Shown one piece after another: positions 36,589-44,182 of a DNA stretch of 64,000 nucleotides. The notes under the pieces were generated by a model. It was not told the origin of the DNA. It worked only from the letters and a program-made list of their open reading frames with translations, and did not search any database. The number at the start of each line of letters is the position of its first letter. The first letter of the stretch is position 1. Where the stretch lies: the NCBI GenBank assembly GCA_018823835.1, contig JAHJHT010000013.1, forward strand, positions 124,001 through 188,000, read 5' to 3'. The translations under genes were made by a program, and so were the position numbers. The DNA is from Alphaproteobacteria bacterium (GTDB taxonomy: Bacteria > Pseudomonadota > Alphaproteobacteria > Rhizobiales > Rhizobiaceae).

Positions 36589-38195
36589 AATTCGGGCCGG
36601 TTGCTGTTTCGGACGCAGTCGGGGCGGTCCTGGCGCATGCCACGACCGCCGGCGACAAGCGTTTCCGCAAGGCCCATGTGCTCGGCGCCGACGACATCGC
36701 CGTCCTGAAAGCTGCCGGTATAGAGACCGTAGTGGCGGCGCGGCTGTCGCCCGACGATCTCGGCGAGGATGCCGCGGCAACGCGGCTTGCCGAGGCGATG
36801 CGCCATGCCGGCGTCGAGGCAAGGCCCGCCGCAACCGGCCGCGTCAACCTGCACGCGGTGGAGACCGGTGTCTTCACCGTCGACAAGGCGATGGTGGACC
36901 GCGTCAACGGCGTCGACCCGGCGATCACGGTCGCAACACTTGCCCAGTACTCCGCCGTCGAGGCTGGCCAGATGGTGGCGACGGTCAAGATCATTCCATT
37001 CGCCGTCGCAGAAGGCCTGGTCGGGCAGGCGGCCGCGATCCTCGGTGCGGGCGAGACCCTCGCCGTTCACCCGTTTCGCCCGATGCGCGTCGGCGTGGTC
37101 CAGACCGTGCTGCCCAGCGTCAAGGACAGCGTGCTCGCCAAGACGATCCGCATCACCCAGGCCAGGCTTGCCCGTTCGGGCAGCAGCATCGGCAACGAGT
37201 TGCGCACGCCGCACGAAGCCGAACCGGTTGCGAAGGCCATCGCATCGCTTGCCGCCGACCATGACATGGTGATCGTCTTTGGAGCGTCTGCGCTGTGCGA
37301 TTTCGAGGACGTCATCCCGGCGGCGATCCGTGCGGCCGGCGGCGAAGTGCTGCGCGCCGGCATGCCGGTCGATCCGGGCAATCTGCTGGTGCTGGGCCGG
37401 CTCGGCAAAACCTCCGTCATCGGCGCGCCGGGCTGCGCGCGCAGCCTCAAGGAGAACGGCTTTGACTGGGTCCTGGACCGGCTGATCGCGGGGCTCGACG
37501 TGACGTCGAATGATATTGCCGGCATGGGCGTCGGCGGCCTTCTGATGGAAATCCCGACCCGGCCACAGCCGCGCGAAATCCCGACGCCGCCTGCCGCTAC
37601 CGATGTCCACGCCATCGTGCTCGCCGCAGGACGCTCCAGCCGCATGGGCGGGCCCAATAAGCTGATGGCTCTGTTCGACGGCAGGCCACTGATCCGCCAG
37701 TCGGCCGAGCGTGCGCTCGCCTCGGGTGTGGCCGGCACCACTGTCGTCACCGGCCATCAGGCGGCCCGCATCCGCGAGGCGCTAGCCGGCCTCGACGTGC
37801 AGTTCGCCCACAACCCGGACTTTGCCGACGGCCTGTCCGGTTCGCTGAAGGCCGGGATCGCCGCCGTGCCGCTGGAGGCGGCGGGCGCGCTGATCGTGCT
37901 TGGCGACATGCCGGTGATTTCCGCAGCGGACCTCGACCGACTGATTTCGGCATTTCGTAAGGCCGGCGGCCAGACCGTCGTGCGCGCCACCCACAATGGC
38001 AAGCGCGGCAATCCCGTGCTCTTGCCGCGCTCGCTGTTCGGCGCCGTGGCGCAGCTGCAGGGCGATACCGGTGCGCGCCACCTTGTCGAGGCCGAGCTGA
38101 TGCCGGTCATCGACGTCGAGATCGGCGAGGGGGCAGGCATCGACGTCGACACGCGCGACGCCATGGAAAGCGCCGGTGGCGTGCTGCAGGACTGA
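36585..38195 (+). CDS. Molybdopterin-binding protein fused to molybdenum cofactor cytidylyltransferase (MocA)
   Basis: 536-residue fusion. Residues 1 to about 330 are a MoeA/MogA-like molybdopterin-binding domain (GRVNLHAVETGVFTVD, TGSSIGNELRTPHE-like SGSSIGNELRTPHE). Residues about 342-536 are a nucleotidyltransferase beginning HAIVLAAGRSSRMGGPNKL, with LIVLGDMPVISAADL and HNGKRGNPVLLPR, as in MocA/MobA. MocA adds CMP to molybdopterin to make the MCD cofactor of CO dehydrogenase/xanthine dehydrogenase enzymes. Context with split XdhC and CoxD/E supports MCD rather than the MGD cofactor. The fused form is known in alphaproteobacteria. Confidence 0.9.
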   Translation: MKFGPVAVSDAVGAVLAHATTAGDKRFRKAHVLGADDIAVLKAAGIETVVAARLSPDDLGEDAAATRLAEAMRHAGVEARPAATGRVNLHAVETGVFTVDKAMVDRVNGVDPAITVATLAQYSAVEAGQMVATVKIIPFAVAEGLVGQAAAILGAGETLAVHPFRPMRVGVVQTVLPSVKDSVLAKTIRITQARLARSGSSIGNELRTPHEAEPVAKAIASLAADHDMVIVFGASALCDFEDVIPAAIRAAGGEVLRAGMPVDPGNLLVLGRLGKTSVIGAPGCARSLKENGFDWVLDRLIAGLDVTSNDIAGMGVGGLLMEIPTRPQPREIPTPPAATDVHAIVLAAGRSSRMGGPNKLMALFDGRPLIRQSAERALASGVAGTTVVTGHQAARIREALAGLDVQFAHNPDFADGLSGSLKAGIAAVPLEAAGALIVLGDMPVISAADLDRLISAFRKAGGQTVVRATHNGKRGNPVLLPRSLFGAVAQLQGDTGARHLVEAELMPVIDVEIGEGAGIDVDTRDAMESAGGVLQD

Positions 38196-38199
38196 CGTG

Positions 38200-39120
38200 A
38201 TGATTGCAGCGACTTCTGAGCCCATAGCGCGAGCCGGCGCCGTCTGCGCCCGCCTGCTGCTTGCTGCGGCCTTCCTCGTTCTGCCTGCCCTGGCGCATGC
38301 CGCCGAGCTGACGCTCAAACCCTTCAAGGACGAGCTCTTTGCCTATCCGGGCATCATCGCGTCTGAGGATGGCGGCGCCTATCGCGTTGTCGACTACAGC
38401 GAAGCGCGCGACATCGACAGGCGCGACAAGGTGCCCGAGCGGCGCGTTCACGCGAAATACGTCTCGACCGGCGTGCGCAAGGTGCAGCAGGATCTGGCGC
38501 TGAAGACCGATGCCGGCACGATCCGCTTCGTCGCCGTCGGCAAGACGGATGGCGCGCGCGTCATCACGCTCTACCTGCACGGGCAGGGCGGCAGCCGCAA
38601 GCAGGGTGTCGACGACTATACGTTCGGCGGCAATTTCAACCGCATCAAGAACCTGATGGCCGACAATGGCGGGCTCTACCTGTCGCCCGATTTCTCCGAT
38701 TTCGGCGCCGGCGGCACAGCCGAGATCGCCGCACTGATCGGCCACTACGCGGAAAAGTCTCCCGGTGCGCCGGTGTTCGTCGCCTGCGGCTCGATGGGCG
38801 GCGCGCTGTGCTGGTCGCTGGCCAACGACAAGACCGTCGCGCCGCGCCTGTCAGGTCTGCTGCTGCTCGGCTCGCTCTGGGACGACGGCTTCACGTCGAG
38901 CGCGGCTTTCAAGCGCAGGGTACCTGTCTTCTTCGGCCAGGGCAGTCGCGACACGGTGTTTCCGGTCGACAGCCAGGAGGCCTTCTACCGCTCCATCCTG
39001 AAGAAGGCGCCGGGCTATCCGGCCCGCTTCGTGCGCTTCGAAAGCGGCACGCACGGCACGCCGATCCGCATGACCGACTGGCGCGAGACGCTTAACTGGA
39101 TGCTGTCGGCCAGGCCCTAG
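38200..39120 (+). CDS. Exported alpha/beta hydrolase-like protein
   Basis: 306 residues with a signal peptide (hydrophobic run RLLLAAAFLVLPALAHA ending near residue 36). The rest resembles alpha/beta hydrolases: HGQGGSRKQGV as an oxyanion-type turn, nucleophile Ser in ACGSMGGALCW, and a late FFGQGSRDTVFP segment followed by GTHGTPI holding a candidate His. No specific family or substrate recognised. ATG 38200 sits 4 nt after the MocA-fusion stop, so it may be the last gene of that operon. Confidence 0.72.
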   Translation: MIAATSEPIARAGAVCARLLLAAAFLVLPALAHAAELTLKPFKDELFAYPGIIASEDGGAYRVVDYSEARDIDRRDKVPERRVHAKYVSTGVRKVQQDLALKTDAGTIRFVAVGKTDGARVITLYLHGQGGSRKQGVDDYTFGGNFNRIKNLMADNGGLYLSPDFSDFGAGGTAEIAALIGHYAEKSPGAPVFVACGSMGGALCWSLANDKTVAPRLSGLLLLGSLWDDGFTSSAAFKRRVPVFFGQGSRDTVFPVDSQEAFYRSILKKAPGYPARFVRFESGTHGTPIRMTDWRETLNWMLSARP

Positions 39121-39123
39121 TGG

Positions 39124-40173
39124 TCAGGGCGCGGTGTCGTAGTCCAGGACGGTTTCAGGGTTGATCTCGCCATCGTAGGAGGCGTCGACCTCGTACTTCA
39201 CCAATGAGAAATCGCCGTTGCGGAAGATCCACAGCCCGCTTGACGACGCATCGCCGATACCACGCCAAAGGCTGTGTGCGGAAATCGACTGCGTTGCGCC
39301 ATCGAAAGCCGAGTTGACCAGTCGGTCGGCGGTCAGGAAGCCGATGATGTTGACCGAATCCACCTGGCCGTCGGGATTGTCGTCAACATAGCGGACGTCG
39401 ATGTCGGGTGTGGCGAACTGCAACTCGCGCAGCCCGTCCAGTTCGTTGTGCAGGTAGTAGACGTGGGTGATGTTGTAGGCGCCCATCGAACAGAAGAAGC
39501 GGAAGAGCCTCGCCTCGCGCATCGGCTGCTCGTCGCCGTCAGCCTTGTAGCGGAACGGGATGGCGTATGAGACCGGCGCCTCCTCGCCTTCGGGCGCCCG
39601 GTCGGGCTCGCAGTCGCCTTGCGTCGCGGCAAAGGCGGCCTTGGCCTGCTGCAGCAGCGCATCCGATGCTTCTGGCGGCGGCGCGTCCGGGCATTGCGCC
39701 GGGACGGAATCCTCGAAGGCCGTCTCGACTGCCTGCAGGCTGCCCTTCTCGATATGCAGCGGGTTGAAGGGCGGCTCCTGGATCTGCGGGTTGACGAAGC
39801 GCGCCGTGTAGCAGCCGGCATAGACCTTTTCGCCGCCGTCCGTGTCGATGGAGAGGATGGCGACCGGCACATAGACGAAGGTGCTGCCGGCGGCGCCCTC
39901 CGACGCCGGGCTGCCGGTCATGACCTTCACTTCCGCCGTGGTGTCGTAGCCCTGGGCGAAGGCCGCGAAATCGCTGGCCGGCTTCTCATCGCCGAAGTAA
40001 TCCCAGGCGCGGGCATATTCGTGCCGGTTGATGGCGTTGTAGAGCGATTTGACGAGGGAAGCCGCATCCGTGCGGTCGTCGAGATAGGCTGGCTCTGCGG
40101 CACCGGCCGAAGCGGTGGCGAGCACCGTTGCGAACAGGGCGGCCGGCACCGCCAGAAAAATCGCCTTCAACAT
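39124..40173 (-). CDS. Periplasmic protein of unknown function
   Basis: 349 residues with signal peptide MLKAIFLAVPAALFATVLATASAGA. The N-terminal half (DAASLVKSLYNAINRHEYARAWDYF) resembles NTF2-like folds; the C-terminal half has FFCSMGAYNITHVYYLH, DDNPDGQVDSVNI and LWIFRNGDFSLVKYE, which recall DUF1176 proteins but weakly. Several cysteines (in YAGCYT, AQCPDA, GDCEPD, FFCSM) could pair in the periplasm. GGAGG precedes the ATG at 40173. Convergent with the hydrolase gene. Confidence 0.6.
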   Translation of the reverse strand: MLKAIFLAVPAALFATVLATASAGAAEPAYLDDRTDAASLVKSLYNAINRHEYARAWDYFGDEKPASDFAAFAQGYDTTAEVKVMTGSPASEGAAGSTFVYVPVAILSIDTDGGEKVYAGCYTARFVNPQIQEPPFNPLHIEKGSLQAVETAFEDSVPAQCPDAPPPEASDALLQQAKAAFAATQGDCEPDRAPEGEEAPVSYAIPFRYKADGDEQPMREARLFRFFCSMGAYNITHVYYLHNELDGLRELQFATPDIDVRYVDDNPDGQVDSVNIIGFLTADRLVNSAFDGATQSISAHSLWRGIGDASSSGLWIFRNGDFSLVKYEVDASYDGEINPETVLDYDTAP

Positions 40174-40301
40174 GATTGCCTCCTCGAAACCGCGTCTGGC
40201 CCAATCTAGCATCGATTGCGGCGCGCGCATGGCCTTGCGCAGGCGCGGTAGCCATCACTATCTCAGCCAGTGCACGCATACCGCGCGCAGGGAGAATTTT
40301 C

Positions 40302-40808
40302 GTGACGCTATCGATGTATGATATTTCCGTTCCGGTGTTTTCGGAGCGGCTCAGGGCCCTTGGCCACGTGCTCTCCAAGGCAGAGGCCAACGCAGCGGAA
40401 CGCAAGATCGATCCGCAGGTCTTCCTGCAGGCAAGGCTTGCGCCGGACATGCTGACGCTGACCCGACAGGTGCAGATCGCCACCGACCACGCCAAGCGCG
40501 CCTCGGCCCGCCTGGCCGGCAAGGAGGCGCCGCCCTACGACGATACGGAAGCGAGCTTTGCGGAACTGCAGGCTCGGATCGCGAAAACCATCGACTATCT
40601 GAAAAGCCTCGCACCCGGCGATATCGAGGGATCGGAAGAACGGCCTATCGAACTGAAGGTCGGTCAGCGCGAGCTGAAATACGCCGGCGCGCAGTACCTG
40701 CTGAATTTCGCCATGCCGAATTTCTACTTCCACGTGACGACGGCCTACGCCATCCTGCGTCACAACGGTGTGCCGCTCGGCAAGCAGAGCTTCTTCGGCG
40801 CCGACTGA
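40302..40808 (+). CDS. DUF1993 family protein
   Basis: 168-residue helical-bundle protein of DUF1993: SMYDISVPVFSERLRALGHVLSKAEA, a central RLAPDMLTLTRQVQIATDHAKRASARLAG, and a C-terminal NFYFHVTTAYAILRHNGVPLGKQSFFG. The family is DinB-like in shape, but no activity is established. A GTG start at 40302 is chosen because GGGAGA lies about 6 nt upstream; the ATG at 40314 is too far from it. Divergent from the periplasmic unknown. Confidence 0.88.
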   Translation: MTLSMYDISVPVFSERLRALGHVLSKAEANAAERKIDPQVFLQARLAPDMLTLTRQVQIATDHAKRASARLAGKEAPPYDDTEASFAELQARIAKTIDYLKSLAPGDIEGSEERPIELKVGQRELKYAGAQYLLNFAMPNFYFHVTTAYAILRHNGVPLGKQSFFGAD

Positions 40809-40827
40809 AGGAGCCGGGCCGGGCCGG

Positions 40828-40992
40828 CTATTTCAGCGCCATCTCGCGGGCGAGACGCGGGAAGTCGGCAGGCTTGACGCCGATATCCGCGCGGTCGGCA
40901 TTGCTCATCGCATGGAGCAACGCCAGTGCGGCGCGGTATTTCGCCTCTTCCTGCGGGCGTGGTCGGGAGAAGAATTCTGTTCGGAAACCCAT
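40828..40992 (-). CDS. Small DUF1127-like protein (54 residues)
   Basis: Too short for most gene finders. It begins MGFRTEFFSRPRPQEEAKYR and ends NADRADIGVKPADFPRLAREMALK, matching the C-terminal pattern of DUF1127 proteins (Asp-Arg-Ala-Asp-Ile-Gly-Val, then an Arg-rich helix). DUF1127 proteins in agrobacteria and rhizobia affect stress and RNA turnover, but this one's role is unknown. A PhaR-like box lies about 60 nt upstream. Convergent with the DUF1993 gene, with 19 nt between. Confidence 0.72.
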   Translation of the reverse strand: MGFRTEFFSRPRPQEEAKYRAALALLHAMSNADRADIGVKPADFPRLAREMALK

Positions 40993-41052
40993 GAGCTATA
41001 GCCCCTGCCTGTTTTCCTCCCGACGCTAAATGTAGGTGATTCTCGCGAATTG

Positions 41053-41064
41053 TGCAGTGCAGCA
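41053..41064 (+). promoter_or_regulatory. PhaR-like binding site upstream of DUF1127-like gene
   Basis: TGCAGTGCAGCA fits TGCRNYGCASMA, the consensus I recall for PhaR, the polyhydroxybutyrate/carbon-flux regulator of Bradyrhizobium. It lies 61 nt upstream of the minus-strand start at 40992. A second match lies upstream of pccB. Confidence 0.45.
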
Positions 41065-41208
41065 TCTGCATGGCAGCCATGCTCCGCGACGCCGTTGCGC
41101 CGCGGCTGTCGTCATAAATCGGCAAAGATTGGCATGCCGTGAAACCTCCGGGCCCGCCGTGCCGTATTTGCTGGCGGTGTCCGGGACTTTGCAGCCGGGC
41201 ATCCACTT

Positions 41209-41244
41209 CCGGGCTGCACCCTTCGGTGTAGCCCGGCTTTTTTC
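41209..41244 (+). terminator. Orphan Rho-independent terminator
   Basis: CCGGGCTGCACC (41209-41220) pairs with GGTGTAGCCCGG (41225-41236) over a CTTC loop, 12 bp with one G-U pair, followed by CTTTTTTC. The nearest plus-strand gene (DUF1993) ends 400 nt upstream. Confidence 0.85.
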
Positions 41245-41330
41245 GACTAAATTGCAGTGCTTTCGAGACAGGCATTTTTAACGCTCCACGCGCTACTGTC
41301 GCCATCTGACACGGCGCTTGAGGCGCCGGC

Positions 41331-41825
41331 ATGGAGGCGACCACGGGAAGCAAGACGCATAGCGATTTCAGCGCGTTGCTGGACGATCTGTTCGTTGCCC
41401 GCGACGAGCAGGAAGACTCGGCCGCCCGGCCGACGATCCCGTTCGACTATCTCGCTGTGGTCGATGAGCTGCATTCCGGGCGCATCCGTGTTTCGGGTCG
41501 TGATGCCGATGCCACCTACCGTGACGCGCTAGCCGATGAGCAGTCGGACACCGACCCGCCGCATGACGAGGCAGAACCCGAACCTGTCCGCGCTTCCGAG
41601 CCCGAGCCGCCGCTTTCGGTCGATCCCGATGTCATCGCCGCCGAACTCGGCCTCTCCTCCGTGCGTGCCGCCGAGCTTGGCCGGTTGCGCCGCAGTTTTG
41701 CGATGAAGAACCATCCCGACCGGGTGGCGCCGCATCTGCGTTCGCGCGCATTGGCCCGAATGCAGGTCGCCAACGGCCTGATCGACGAAGCCCGGCGTCG
41801 GGCAGAGAGGGCATCAGCCCGCTGA
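41331..41825 (+). CDS. J-domain-like protein with C-terminal HPD motif
   Basis: 164 residues. The C-terminal part (about 105-160) resembles a J domain: ELGRLRRSFAMKNHPDRVAPHLRSRALARMQVANGLIDEA, with the HPD motif at 128-130 that activates Hsp70 ATPase, but no G/F region or zinc finger follows. The first 100 residues are acidic and low complexity with a short hydrophobic patch (TIPFDYLAVVDELH). It is likely an Hsp70 co-chaperone for a specific client or a degenerate relative; partner unknown. No signal peptide. Confidence 0.78.
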   Translation: MEATTGSKTHSDFSALLDDLFVARDEQEDSAARPTIPFDYLAVVDELHSGRIRVSGRDADATYRDALADEQSDTDPPHDEAEPEPVRASEPEPPLSVDPDVIAAELGLSSVRAAELGRLRRSFAMKNHPDRVAPHLRSRALARMQVANGLIDEARRRAERASAR

Positions 41826-41953
41826 TATTTGCAGCCCGTCCCGGTGATCGCGCGGACGGGCGACCGGCCGAGAGCTTTCATTTTCCGGACAGGCGTTTAG
41901 AACGGGATTCTCACCTGCGCCCTGCGCTTCAGCAGAACACCCGGAGTTGCCCA

Positions 41954-43006
41954 ATGGAAAAACGCCGCCTTGGCCGGACGGACCTTTCTGTCTCGAAAAT
42001 CTGCCTCGGAACCATGACGTGGGGCCAGCAGAACACCGAGCAGGAAGGCCACGAGCAGATGGACCTCGCCTTTTCGCGCGGCGTCAACTTCCTCGACACG
42101 GCCGAACTCTATCCCATCCCGCCTAGGCCTGAGACGCAGGGCCGCACCGAAGAGATCATCGGCAACTGGATGAAGGCGCGCGGCAACCGCGACGACGTCG
42201 TCCTCGCTTCCAAGGTGGTCGGACGCACCGCCAACGAGTGGTTCCGGGGTGGCCGGCCATCCAAGCTCGTTCGCGCCTACATCCTCGATGCCATCGACAA
42301 GTCGCTCAAGCGGCTGCAGACAGACCGAATCGACCTCTACCAGATTCATTTCCCGGACCGGAAGATCGCCTGGGGCGGCAACCCGACGCGGGTGGGGGCA
42401 TGGCCCGCTACACGCGACGCCGACGAAACGCCGATCGCCGAGACGCTCGGCGTCTTCGACGATCTGGTCAAGGACGGCAAGATCCGCCATCTCGGCCTGT
42501 CCAACGAGAGTTCGTGGGGCGTCATGCAGTATGTTGCCGACTCCGATCGCGGCGCCGGTCCGCGCCCGGTCTCGGTCCAGAACGCCTATAACCTCGTGAA
42601 CAGGACCTTCGAAGTGAACCTCGCCGAGGTCTGCGACCGGGAAGACGTGGGGCTGCTTGCCTACTCGCCGCTGGCGCAGGGTTATCTGACCGGCAAGTAC
42701 GATCACGGCGCGCTTCCGGCAGGCGCCCGCACGACCCTCTTCAATCGAGGCCAGCGTTACCAGACACCGAATGCCGCCGAGGCGCTGCTTGCCTATAACG
42801 AACTGGCGCGCAGCTTCGGCATGGAACCGGCGCTGTTTGCCAACGCTTTCGTCACCAGCCGTCCCTTCATGACCTCGAACATCATCGGTGCGACCAGCAT
42901 TGCGCAACTCGACATGGCGCTGTCCTCGGCCCAGGTGGACTTTACCGAGGAGATGCTGAAGGCCGTCGATGCCATCCACCAGCGCTTCGGCAACCCCTGT
43001 CCCTGA
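41954..43006 (+). CDS. tas: Aldo/keto reductase, Tas-like
   Basis: NADPH-dependent oxidoreductase of 350 residues. Closest in pattern to E. coli Tas: LGTMTWGQQNTEQEGHEQMD, TAELYPIPPRPETQG and GNWMKARG. The catalytic tetrad is visible as Asp48, Tyr53, Lys87 and His132. Tas was found as a suppressor of tyrosine auxotrophy, but its natural substrate is unclear, so treat the symbol as family-level. Transcribed alone; the ParB-like gene starts 77 nt later. Confidence 0.88.
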   Translation: MEKRRLGRTDLSVSKICLGTMTWGQQNTEQEGHEQMDLAFSRGVNFLDTAELYPIPPRPETQGRTEEIIGNWMKARGNRDDVVLASKVVGRTANEWFRGGRPSKLVRAYILDAIDKSLKRLQTDRIDLYQIHFPDRKIAWGGNPTRVGAWPATRDADETPIAETLGVFDDLVKDGKIRHLGLSNESSWGVMQYVADSDRGAGPRPVSVQNAYNLVNRTFEVNLAEVCDREDVGLLAYSPLAQGYLTGKYDHGALPAGARTTLFNRGQRYQTPNAAEALLAYNELARSFGMEPALFANAFVTSRPFMTSNIIGATSIAQLDMALSSAQVDFTEEMLKAVDAIHQRFGNPCP

Positions 43007-43083
43007 CTGGCTGCGCCAAGGCTTGGCGCGGGCAGGCAAAGCTTCTACCAAGGGCAGGGCGCAATTCCTGCGCGGGGTGCACA

Positions 43084-43332
43084 ATGCTGCGGATCACCAA
43101 GGTACCCGTCGAGGACATCTACGTGCCGACTGCGCGCAAGAAGACGCTGCATCCCGAAACGGTGCGGATTCTGGCCGAGGACATCCTGGAGAACGGCATG
43201 AATACGCCGATCCAGGTGCGTCACGACGGCAAGCGCCATGTGCTGGTCGAGGGCCTGCATCGGCTGGAAGCGGCAAAGTGGCTCGGCGAGACCGAGATCG
43301 AGGCCTATCTGGTGCAGGCCAAGAGGCACTGA
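43084..43332 (+). CDS. Small stand-alone ParB N-terminal-domain protein
   Basis: 82 residues covering only a ParB/Srx nuclease-type N-terminal domain: VPVEDIYVPTARKKTLHPETVRILAEDILENGMNTPIQVR, then the box II-like GLHRLEAAKWLG. No helix-turn-helix or C-terminal dimer domain follows, so it is not a chromosome-segregation ParB. ParB-fold proteins can bind CTP or act as sulfiredoxin-like or nuclease domains; nothing decides which. GGGGTG precedes the ATG. Convergent with a ribbon-helix-helix gene 71 nt away. Confidence 0.78.
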   Translation: MLRITKVPVEDIYVPTARKKTLHPETVRILAEDILENGMNTPIQVRHDGKRHVLVEGLHRLEAAKWLGETEIEAYLVQAKRH

Positions 43333-43403
43333 GGTCCAAGTCGCCTGCTATCGGCTGAGGGGGCTATTGAAGGGCAGGGCAGCGACCGGCTCCGCCCGAG
43401 CCC

Positions 43404-43631
43404 TCAGGCGCCGTCCTTGCTGTCCTGCTGGCTGACAACCCCGAAATCCTGCGATTTCGCGCCTGTCTCCGCCACCAGAAATCCGTCCGACGCCAAGCCA
43501 CGGCGCAGCAATTCGCGCACGGCTGCCGCGCGGCTGGGCATCCGCTTGTCAAAACGCCAGTTTTCCAAGGCCTCGAGTTCCGAGGCGCTCAGCATGATTT
43601 GAAGTCTCTCGGGACGCTCAAGTTCAGCCAT
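43404..43631 (-). CDS. Ribbon-helix-helix (RHH) protein
   Basis: 75 residues. The N-terminal part RLQIMLSASELEALENWRFDKRMPSRAAAVRELLRRGL matches the CopG/MetJ-like ribbon-helix-helix DNA-binding fold: a short beta strand followed by two helices joined by a MPSRAAAV turn. The C-terminal ~25 residues are unstructured. It could be a repressor; no antitoxin-toxin partner lies beside it. An ATG at 43631 is chosen over the GTG one codon upstream. Confidence 0.75.
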   Translation of the reverse strand: MAELERPERLQIMLSASELEALENWRFDKRMPSRAAAVRELLRRGLASDGFLVAETGAKSQDFGVVSQQDSKDGA

Positions 43632-43947
43632 CACAATGCCCTCGACCTGTGGAAGCGGAACGCAACGAAAGTCAGGTCCAAACGAATGAGTAAGCGACTA
43701 GTTCCAATCATTCTTGGCATGATGCGTATTCTTAATCAAGGTCGCAGGCTGAGCCGAGCCTGTCTCCGGCGGTAGCTGCTAACAGGACGTTCCTTGCTGT
43801 CAATTACGCAAGGAGGCAATCTACTAACTATCTGAAAATATTACGGAAAATCGTATTTTGCTATTGTGCTCCGGGCTTGTCGGGTGCATAGTCGCTGGCA
43901 TGGAAATGTCGTGAGTGGGGTCACGCGAAATCAGAGCGAGAAACACC
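43632..43947. other. 316-bp AT-richer intergenic region, divergent promoters
   Basis: No gene on either strand. The stretch 43820-43870 is distinctly AT-rich, with AAAATA and TATTTT about 13 nt apart as an imperfect inverted repeat, unlike neighbouring DNA. It must hold the promoters of the RHH gene (minus) and the small unknown gene (plus); no clear -35/-10 pair or known operator could be assigned. Confidence 0.5.
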
Positions 43948-44169
43948 ATGAAAGTACTATTTTCACCCCGACTCCTGGACGATCTGTCTGCGACCGTACA
44001 GTCCGCGCTGCATCGCTACGGGGTCGTGAACATCCCGCTGCTGGCTGAAGAGATCCGCGCCCGCCACGAAGGCGAGAACGTCGCGCTCGAAGACATCACG
44101 GCGCAGGTCATGGCGCAGGCGCAGATGCACAGCGCCGCCATGGAATTCGACCGGCCGGCCCTGAGCTGA
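43948..44169 (+). CDS. Small conserved-looking protein, unknown function
   Basis: 73 residues beginning MKVLFSPRLLDDLSATVQSALHRYGVVNIPLLAEEIRARHEGENVALEDITAQVMAQAQ. Mostly helical, no membrane segment, no known motif. ATG 43948 follows a purine-rich GAGCGAG; an upstream start 33 nt earlier is less likely. Convergent with pccB, stops 13 nt apart, and reading out of an AT-rich region. Confidence 0.62.
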   Translation: MKVLFSPRLLDDLSATVQSALHRYGVVNIPLLAEEIRARHEGENVALEDITAQVMAQAQMHSAAMEFDRPALS

Positions 44170-44182
44170 TCGGTCTTTCCGC

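Larger units (their letters stand above)
40993..41330. other. 338-bp gap: divergent promoter region with orphan terminator
   Basis: No convincing protein gene on either strand. It holds the PhaR-like box near the left side and a strong plus-strand terminator at 41209-41243 with no coding gene directly upstream of it. A small transcript ending at the terminator is possible. The right part is the leader of the J-domain-like gene. Confidence 0.5.

Noticed and set aside
33333..38195. CO dehydrogenase (cox) operon
   Set aside because: Only accessory genes are present; no coxM, coxS or coxL. Called as maturation cluster only.
41036..41281. 81-codon frame across the orphan terminator
   Set aside because: Crosses the terminator stem and tail, no ribosome site or family resemblance.
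41831..41880. Hairpin after the J-domain-like gene as terminator
   Set aside because: GCCCGTCC/GGACGGGC arms are far apart and no T-tract follows.
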